Part shown: piece by piece, positions 55,786 to 64,000 of the stretch
Layout of the letters: each line of letters opens with the position of its first letter
How positions within the stretch are numbered: position 1 is the stretch's first letter
NCBI GenBank assembly: GCA_949361645.1
Contig: OX442416.1
Span: 13,377,540 to 13,441,539, forward strand
Reading direction: 5' to 3'
DNA: 64,000 nucleotides
Source of the DNA: Spongilla lacustris
Taxonomy: Eukaryota > Porifera > Demospongiae > Spongillida > Spongillidae
The notes under the pieces: generated by a model
Seen by the model: only the letters and a program-made list of their open reading frames with translations
Databases searched by the model: none
What the model was told of the DNA's origin: nothing
Program-made: the position numbers and the translations under genes

Positions 55786-55810
55786 GCGGTGATGTAATCC
55801 ATCCGCAGGC
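55786..55810. repeat. Fragment of the MULE-like terminal repeat
   Basis: AGCGGTGATGTAATCCATCC followed by GCAG, the same as the inner part of the 33862-33958 arm. Only about 25 bp remain. Confidence 0.7.
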
Positions 55811-55949
55811 CATCTACCAATAGATCCCGTAGCCTTCCTACCCTCTTCCATAAGATGCTTCTCTATTGCAGGTGGGTTCAATCCTTTTAGGAAATAGTAC
55901 AAAATTCGCAACTGTTTGTATGATTGAAGAAAACACCATCTTACAATTA

Positions 55950-56334
55950 GGCCATTCCAAATGTGATTGTTGTTTCCCATCCGGACCTTTTACCAAAACC
56001 CATGCGGGCGGGTGGCTATTATCCATTATTTACATATAATTATTAAAAATGAATACAATAATTATGATGCAATCTTACATCATTCTTATGCAATCTAATG
56101 TCATGAGCAAATAGACAGCACAACTCAAAATGATGGCGTTGTATATCCAGACCTGTAGCTGTTGATGTTTGAGAAGCAGCACGCAAGGCTTTTTCTAATG
56201 TGACACGTCTAAAACAAATAAAATTGAAAATGTATTCCGATAATTAGAATAATGGACATAATGGTGGCATTACGCGGGTGGTCTATGATGATGTGGGCGG
56301 AGGACGGGAAACAACAATCACATTTGGAATGGCC
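55950..56334. mobile_element. Harbinger-like MITE
   Basis: GGCCATTCCAAATGTGATTG (55950) is matched in reverse complement at the other end (to 56334), with about 28 bp of near-perfect inverted repeat. Flanking TTA occurs on both sides (55947-55949, 56335-56337). A 3-bp TWA duplication with GG-starting ends is typical of PIF/Harbinger. 385 bp, no ORF. Confidence 0.88.
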
Positions 56335-56339
56335 TTACG

Positions 56340-56837
<498 letters not shown>

Positions 56838-57009
56838 AGCATTGGGGTCCTTATTTTCTGCCATTAGATGTTGCACAACATACATGTAAACTAATAATAA
56901 TAATATTTCTCAATGCATTGTACAGATAATGCACTGTAAGAGGCAAGTAATGGCATGAGTAAATGCACTTATATATTTCCTATTTGAATGGATACAGTTT
57001 ACAAAAGGG

Positions 57010-58760
57010 AGATAGATCTACAGTTTGGAGGTGAGACATGAAGGTGATGATATTCTTTGCAGATACACATGTTGTGGCAAAGAATTCCAAATAGAAACAA
57101 CCATAGATGTAAAAAAGTATAGCCGAAAATTGTGACTAGGTATGGTGATTGACTGGAGCCTGTATGAATTTCCTCGAGTGGAATGAACGTTTGAACTGAC
57201 CGTAAACATCTCAGCTGCATCAATATCCAAAAGCTTATTCACAATTTTGTAACACATTGTAAGGTCAAAATAAACACGACACTATTCTAACGATGACAAA
57301 TTAAGATTTGCTAACCTGGACGCATAATCCATGTGAGGAAGCCTTGCACGTTTACAAATTTCTCGTGTGAAGTAACGCTGAACTCCTTCTATATGCTCAA
57401 TATCTTTAAACAGCCAAGGATTCCAGACTGGAGTGTTGAATTCTAAAAGTGGCCTGACGTAGGTTTTAAATACACGTAATAGAATGCTGACATCACTAGT
57501 ATGGAATCCTTTTAGAAGTAGAGAACATCTAGAATACGCTTTGGCCGCTATGGATGAGCAATGAATTCCAGGTTTAAAATCTGATGAAACATAAACACCA
57601 AGATCACGAAGATGAGATACTTGCTCTAAGGTTACCCCACATAATGAGTATAATGTATCAGATATTTGCTTTCCAAAGGAGATAACATTGCATTTTTGCA
57701 AAGCAATGCTGAGGTGCCAATTAAATGCCCAATCACAAAATGCAGATAATGAGCTTACAAAGGGAGATGTATCCCCAGTGGAATGATGAAAATAAATTTT
57801 AGTATCATCAGCGAAGATTTTAGCTTTAACAGGTGATGACAAACAATCCGGTAGATCGTTTATATATAAGAGAAAAAGAAGCGGACCTACGACAGAACCC
57901 TGAGGAACGCCACTAATGACAGGTAGTGGGGTCGACAATTTTGAACCTATGTAGACATGTTGATATCGATTACTAAGAAACGACTTTATCCAATCAAGCA
58001 GATGAGAATGGAAACCGTAAGATTCTAACTTTAGTAGAAGCTTTTGATGCGAGACGGAATCAAATGCTTTAGCAAAATCTATATAAACTACATCAACCTG
58101 CATATTAGCATAGGATAGCAATGATATTTCATTTCGCGTTACCAAAAGTTGGGTACAAGTAGACCTTTTGGGTAGAAAACCATGCTGATCTTTTGATAAC
58201 AGACCATTAACCCTGAGGAAATGAACCATTGATTCAGAAATAATAGATTCCATCACTTTGCAACATATACTGGTCATAGAAACAGGGCGATAGTTACTAG
58301 AAAGTTGACGAGCACCCTTTTTAAAAATTGGACACACATAACCGACTTTCCAAACAGCAGGTAGGATACCGCTTTCCTAAGACATAGTAAACAGACAACT
58401 TAGAGGGAATGCTATTGCAGGAGCAATAGACTTCAGAAAAAATGCAGGAAAACCATCAGGAGTTTTAGAGCATTTGTTTGGTAGGTTCTTAAGAGATCTC
58501 AACACTTTGTCATAAGTAAAACTGATGATATTTAGAGATTTTGTGCTTTGTATACGAAAAGGAAAATGTTGGTGTTTGCCATTGGCTTTAGTAAAAACAG
58601 AAACAAAGTATTAATTGAGAAGTTCACATTTGTCACAATCTTCAATAGCCAAAGTACCATCATCACTCAATAGAGGTGGTATACCCACACTACTATTAAG
58701 TTTAGAGTTAGCATAGGCATAAAATCTAGATATGTTCTTGCTTTTAGCAATATCAAGCTA
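57010..58760 (-). pseudogene. Non-LTR retrotransposon reverse transcriptase (5'-truncated)
   Basis: The long minus-strand frame 58337-57282 contains RT motifs in order: CPIFKKG, NYRPVSMTS, KDQHGFLPKRST, YIDFAKAFDSVSH (first Asp), SGVPQGSVVGPLLFLLYIND, IFADDTKIY (FADD active site) and LRDLGVYVS. A downstream frame (57257-57018) has the C-terminal TIPSHNFRLYFFTS / WNSLPQHV domain. Upstream, KTPDGFPAFFL and AFPLSCLFTMS precede a TAG, and fragments extend to about 58760, where the copy ends without an endonuclease. Motifs fit the CR1/L2/Jockey-type LINEs. Stops and frameshifts make it dead. Confidence 0.88.
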
Positions 58761-58764
58761 CAAA

Positions 58765-59650
58765 GCTCTGCCTGATTACAGCAGTGGTAGTGTTCAAATT
58801 TTAACATACGGAGCCAACCAAAGCATGTTAAGAGCATGTGCATGTAGATATTGACATAAGGTACATAACTACATGTATATATAAAAGCTGCACACACACT
58901 TATGGGAGACACAGTGATTAGTACTGTTCCCATGAACACCAGACATACAGTCCCCAGCCCCTACGCATTAACATGTACAAGAGTATGTTTATTGAGGTAA
59001 TGTTTCGCATGCCCATGAATGGGTATATTGGTCTATGACAGTGATCAGAGGCCTTGTAGTTTCCTGGTACATCAATCACGACCACTCATTCCCAACATGT
59101 GGTACCATCATACTACATTTTAGCACATCACTTATGTCATGCACCTGGTCTCAACACCCTCATCCCCAGGCCTACACATCACCTGGCATCTTCATTACAT
59201 TATCCAATGTCACTTCCTCCTTTCATTGCACACAAACACACATGCCCTCACACACTAATCGTACACTTCACTGCATACTTCTGCCTCCATCTCTGAAGCC
59301 ATACAAAATTCACACCCTGCATCTCCACATGGCCAGCATGTTCCAATGCACATAATATTCTACTCACAGATCACTGCCACAGTCCAAACATATCACAAGG
59401 AACACATTACCAACAGACATTGCACTAGTTTGTAACCACTCACTACGTTCTGCTGGTTGGCCTGGGCACCACCCTCAAGTAGTACTCTGGTGCATTCCAC
59501 ATGTCCCTCACTTGACGCCCACATCAGAGAGGTCCAACCAATCTGTAAGAGGAAATGAGTGTACCAGGAAGGTCAGATACAACCAATCTCTGCCATCACT
59601 GCACAGTCAACACACATGCTCTAACAACAGAACTGACCTACCACAGGTTA
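58765..59650. other. No gene seen
   Basis: Unique-looking sequence with short C-rich frames; no domain recognised. Confidence 0.45.
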
Positions 59651-59659
59651 CACACATCC

Positions 59660-59884
59660 CCCACTGAGACCACCCTGTACATAGGGGCTTTATACCATAT
59701 CCAAACATGTTTAATCCCACTGAGACTCCGAACATTGTTTAACCCCACTGAGACCACCCCATATATAGGGGCTTTATACCATGTCCGAACATTTTTAACC
59801 CCACTGAGACTCCAAACATTGTTTAACCCCACTGAGACCACCCCATAGATATGGGCTCCATAACCATGTCCGAACATTGTTTAA
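59660..59884. repeat. Tandem repeat, ~55-90-bp composite unit
   Basis: ACCCCACTGAGACCACCCCA, TATAGGGGCTTTATACCATG, TCCGAACATTGTTTAA recur about three times with variation, the last unit ending at 59884. Confidence 0.85.
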
Positions 59885-60390
59885 CAGTTTACCTGCGAAC
59901 CGTTGCTTATAAGCAACACAATTACAACCTACGGTCACCACGGACGTCGCTTATAAGCAACAAAACAACATGTTGATACTTACAAGAATGTAACTTTTCA
60001 TACATTGTATACATAGAGATCAAACCTTAGATAGCTAGTAGACATGTATGCGAACATGCATCAACACAGTTTGAGCAACGTTACGCTCACAAATATATGT
60101 TTCTATAATGCCCAAAAGGTTGAATATTTGGGTGTTCCGAGCATCATGTGAGGACAGCTGGTACGGCCGTATCGAGTGAGTTCTTGGTGTCTAAAGACAA
60201 TCCATGGTCAGGACAACAAGTTTTGATTCAGTAGTGTTCAGGTTTACTAAAGAAAAAGAACCCCAGGAGTTGTAAGTAGGCTCCACAAAAAAATAATGTT
60301 GGTACAATCGAAAGTAGGTATGGGTATTTTTTTTTCTAACGCAATATTTCGCACCAAGTTTGGTACTGCCTTAAAGAGCAAATTAAATCA
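59885..60390. other. No gene seen; palindromic GTTGCTTATAAGCAAC
   Basis: GTTGCTTATAAGCAAC (59903-59918) is a perfect 16-bp palindrome, repeated in shortened form (CGCTTATAAGCAAC) at 59948-59961. Confidence 0.5.
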
Positions 60391-60395
60391 CTTAA

Positions 60396-61349
60396 CACCG
60401 CATCCGTGAGAAAAGAACATTTTTTTGGCCTATTTTGTCGAACTCACTTTTTGGAAAACTAGTCGGAACGGTACAATTGCCACAAATACCGGTGTACTAA
60501 GTAGTTCAACTCTTTAGACGATGATTGGAGCTACTGCCAGCCTTGCAACTATTTCCGCTGAGGACCTACGTTTGTTTAAAGTCGAGCGGGTAAGGCTGTT
60601 AACCGGAAACGGGACACTTTTTTCTGACAAGGATTCTGAGTTTAAAAACAGTATAGGCATGCTCAACTGGATCGGATAGGTAGCGTTTGAAACAATTCTG
60701 GCAGTAAACTATCATGCTAGCTTCGAAACAGACACTAAAACTTCTTTAGATCTCGACTCCAGACCCAAATATTGGTCGTGCACAGGCCCAAACACCTAAC
60801 ATTTGGCCATACGTAAATGTTATTTGACGTCACGTGGGTCTCGGTTACACACGTACGTCACTGTGTAGTTGCTATTTATGTAACAGGTTGCCATAAATAT
60901 GCACCACGTGAGCCAAATACAATGCCCGTTGTTCGTTCCCGTCCGGTTATTGATTATCTGGTACCCAGACACTGATCAACTACAATGAAACGAGGTAAAC
61001 AACTGTAAATGAGTTTTGTACAAGAACTAAGCTAATTGCCAACACAGTATCCATTGTGGCCTCCTAGTAGTACCAAATGACATTTAAAAACGTATCTAAA
61101 GCAGCTCTTAATTGCGTAGGAAAAAAGTGTCCTTCGCAACACTTCGTGACCGAAAAACACACAACCGCGTCACTTTGAAATCATACAGGTCCGTGTCCAC
61201 CATAGATATAAGGCAGAAGACAACGCCAAATGTCTAGCTGATAGTTAAACTATCTAAATATATGCTTTCCAGACAATTAGGGGCCTTCCGACTAATTTTT
61301 AGAAAGTTGGGTTCGACAAAAAAAATGTTCGATTCTCACGGACCTGGTG
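60396..61349. mobile_element. TTAA-site inverted-repeat element, 954 bp
   Basis: CACCGCATCCGTGAGAA (60396) and ...TTCTCACGGACCTGGTG (to 61349) are flanked by TTAA on both sides (60392-60395, 61350-61353). Ends are related to those of 31960-36273 (CACCGCGTCCGCGAG). No ORF with recognisable domains. It is a non-autonomous piggyBac- or Kolobok-type element by target site. Confidence 0.85.
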
Positions 61350-61567
61350 TTAAAATGATATGTGAAACATGGCATTTGCATAAGTACTGACAAAGTTATA
61401 GTGATCCAAACATCGGATTTTGCGGTTATGGCAATCCATGCGGTAGCGCATAAAAAATTGTGACGGTTTTTGTTCTCTTTGCTATAGCAACTACAATCTA
61501 TAATATACATTAATCACACCAATTTTTTTTACAAGTCTTGCACACACATAAGAAGTATAGAATAGTG

Positions 61568-64000
61568 TTATACATCCATTTCACTAATGAACAAATCATC
61601 TGTGATATAGTCAACTAAGAATTCATATAGCGTCATTGAAACATCCTCTCCATCTTCTTGACTGCTTCCTCGATTCCAATAAGTAGCAGTTACCTTATAC
61701 ACTTTACAATTTTTAGATAACTTTACTGCCACAATTTTATAATACATTTTCTTCGTTAACAAACCATCAATGTTCAAAGTAGTCCATCAGTCACTTCTGG
61801 GTTGGCAAGAATTGCTTTTGTAATATTTATGTGGGAATCATCCATCTCTAGAAACTCTATACACAATTCTGCATTGCCTTCTGCAACACTCCGTATTTTC
61901 TTTTGTAACTTTCTTCGATAAATGCTATCTTTTTTCTGGTTTCTTTCTAATAGTCGTTTATCCTGCTCCTTAGCAACATTTAGTTCATGGGTGTGAAGAA
62001 GCAACTTCATATTTTGAGCCTGTCCTATACAAAAATTTTCCTGCTCATTGTGAGGTTTTGAACAAAGCCATGGTAACATTTTATTTATTTTAGGCTTAAC
62101 CTTGGCATCAACAAATCCAATTTTCACATTATGTGCATTTCTAAAATGATAATCAGCTAATCCAAGAGTTTTCTCTGCAAACATATTATGTGCAGGGGCA
62201 GAGAGCATTTGACTTGCATTGGTGTTGGAATGTTGAATAGTTACCCTCAATGTAATCATACATTTGTCGTTCAATTACTTCTATGATACCAGTTATAAGT
62301 CGGAACAAAATTTCATTCAAGCTTGCTTTCTCCAGTGCATTTATTAAATTAAAATTACTTTGTAAACACTACGGTATAACATCTGTCTCTTTGTCCAAAT
62401 CTATTCCAAATATATCTGTACATGTTGTTAAGACAAGTAATGGGCAATCCTTTAATGATTTTAGGTACAGTAAACATGTCTTAATGTATGAAATAGTATC
62501 AAGGTTAGTGATGCCTGGATTTCCATACAGCTGTTTCATCCAAGGCTCAGTCACGAAAGGCGTTTCTTCACTAGCAACCGCAATCCGGATCGATCCGGAT
62601 TGAGGGTGCATCCACACCAGTTAATTAGTATTCATCGACCAAACCGAATCGATGCAGTTAGGGCGTGCCGATACTTATAATTAATGGCTGCTGTCTCGAG
62701 TCCACATAAAACCTGCTGGGAATGGCATACACTTGCTTAGCGGCATACATGGAGCTACGCAAATGTCACCTTAGGAAAAAAGGGACACGTGGCCTTGTCC
62801 TGTTACATGTATACCATTACTACCTCCATTAGAGTCCTTAACCTAGTACCTGTGCACGTTTACGTCTCGTATAATTGTATGGATCATGCATGCTTATAAC
62901 CTTTTTGTATTTCTTCACTAGGTTTTTCATCTTCAGGACGCATTGCTTCACGCAGTTCACTGCAGTAGGCTAGCTATCCACTGATAGATTAACTTGTTGC
63001 GTACAACTCCATCAAGCTGTCGTTGCACATCTGCCCCCCCTCACACACACACACACACACACCCAGATCGCCACCAAATGTGCGAGTTTCCTCCAAACTC
63101 CAAAGTGAATAAAACAGCACCCATTTTCTATCATGGGTACGCCGTTAACTGCATCGATTCTGTTTGGTCGATGAATGCTAATTAGCTAGTGTGGATGCAC
63201 CCTCAATCCAAATCGATCCGGATTGCGGTTGGTAGTGAAGAAACGCCTTAATTTTGCAATAATACCAAGTGCTTGCAATTGCAGTAATAATTTGTCATTT
63301 CTTAAATCCTTCTGTAATGCTGATCGCAAGCTAGTAGTATTACGACATGAAGTACATGTACCTAAATAGATCAAAAGGTTTTCTCTTAAATAGTATAACT
63401 CACCTGCCAGATGGAATACAATTTGGAATCGGCTTCCTACATAGCGCACAATGATTCCAGGCTTGATATTTTCTTGCCTCAAAAATTATTTAAATCCTCC
63501 TGGGTCACCTTTACCTTGTTTAAAGCACAACTCTGTCATAGCATACATAAAATTAACTGCACAACAACCATTTCCAAATGTATCACTAGTAATATTATAC
63601 TCCTTATCATATACCTTTAGTAGATCTGTGCACCTTTTGGCAATCCCATCTAGAGGGTGCACATTGCATTTGAGCTCAAGTAGTTCAATGTCAAGTGATG
63701 ATTGAAGACTCTGAACTACACAATGGTTCACTGCCACTCTGTCAGTAAGGGTGTTCTTCAGGTGGTGAATAATAGTTGACTTGGTTTGTATTGGGTCAAG
63801 TTTGTGATATTCAGCATATCTTCGAGGTTACAATAACATTAAAACAGGTCTGAATATGGGAAGCATAATCATTTGTTGTACCCCAGCTAGTAGCACATAG
63901 GAAGTGGGAGGAACTGTTGCAATGCTGATATGAACTTCATTAATATGATGTCCCTCCACAGATGTTGAATCCCATGAAAGGGTTACATTATCATTGCTTC
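61568..64000 (-). pseudogene. Transposase-like/uncharacterised TE gene, degraded, running off the window
   Basis: Minus-strand pieces from the right edge: VTLSWDSTSVEGHHINEVHI, a frameshift (GTTNDYASHIQTCFN in another frame), TKSTIIHHLKNTLTDRVAVN, CNVHPLDGIAKRCTDLLKV, KQGKGDPGGFK, IIVRYVGSRFQIVFHLAGEL, LLLQLQALGIIAKL; then an insertion; then VTEPWMKQLYGNPGIT, TDIFGIDLDKETD, a charged helical region and a C-terminal part ending near 61568. I recognise this as a widespread invertebrate TE-encoded protein with an RNase H-like feel (SWDSTS early; long C-terminal half), but cannot name the superfamily. Several frameshifts plus the 62557-63249 insertion show it is dead here. Confidence 0.55.
62557..63249. 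mobile_element. Inverted-repeat element inserted in the transposase-like gene
   Basis: AAGGCGTTTCTTCACTA, then CAACCGCAATCCGGATCGAT and about 70 more bases (GAGGGTGCATCCACAC, ATTCATCGACCAAAC) are repeated inverted at 63125-63249. The arms are about 120 bp with good identity; the interior (62690-63100) has a CA tract at 63043-63061. The interrupted frame reads AIIAKL-type sequence on one side and VTEP on the other, so the element split a coding stretch. I could not define a clean target-site duplication. Confidence 0.8.

Overview
The window is a TE-dense stretch of an animal nuclear genome. Genes are split by introns, some only 55-70 bp long, with GT..AG boundaries. There are long CA, poly-C and hexamer tracts, many minisatellites, a 200-base assembly gap (26380-26579), and many fragments reading TACATGTACATG. 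Gene content points to an early-branching metazoan, most plausibly a demosponge: an ankyrin-ROC-COR-Death protein, a seven-helix receptor of cAMP-receptor-like/family-B-like type, a ZIP metal transporter, ZMYM-type hAT transposase, and Ginger-like integrase transposons with OTU, Ulp1 and PHD domains. The organism call is inference. No prokaryotic feature is present.

Layout. 1-5 kb: a Ginger-like transposon with complex terminal inverted repeats, an integrase-OTU pseudogene, and a hAT MITE nested in it (3330-4572, 8-bp duplication). 5.3-16.9 kb: a second Ginger-like gene (integrase, GPY/F, Ulp1-like protease, PHD). It is split in its Ulp1 domain by a 9,057-bp inverted-repeat element (7506-16562, 4-bp duplication GTAC). 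That element holds minisatellites, CA tracts, a LINE fragment and a zinc-finger fragment, but no transposase I can see. 17-20 kb: repeats and a RING/zinc-finger fragment. 20.8-21.8 kb: a GPCR gene with one frameshift. 22.3-26.3 kb: a nearly pristine Ty3-type LTR element (108-bp LTRs differing at one base) lacking reverse transcriptase. 27.2-38.5 kb: a ZIP transporter gene in at least six exons. One intron holds a (CCCCCT)n array and another holds a TTAA-site element containing a hAT element containing a MULE-like element. The ZIP gene has three lesions. 39.6-46.2 kb: the ankyrin-ROC-COR-Death gene on the minus strand.

46.9-53.9 kb: an unrecognised lysine-rich, five-exon gene. Its second exon is split by an apparently intact 3.3-kb hAT/ZMYM transposon, and removing the transposon and one copy of the 5-bp duplication restores the exon frame exactly. 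54-58.8 kb: two non-LTR retrotransposon fragments and a Harbinger-like MITE. 60.4-64 kb: a second TTAA element and a degraded transposase-like gene, itself carrying an inverted-repeat insertion.

The strongest results come from element boundaries. Target-site duplications plus continuity of the interrupted reading frames let insertions be ordered in time and separate real exons from chance ORFs. Two TE reading frames are broken by a TGA where CGA is expected, which suggests CpG methylation decay.
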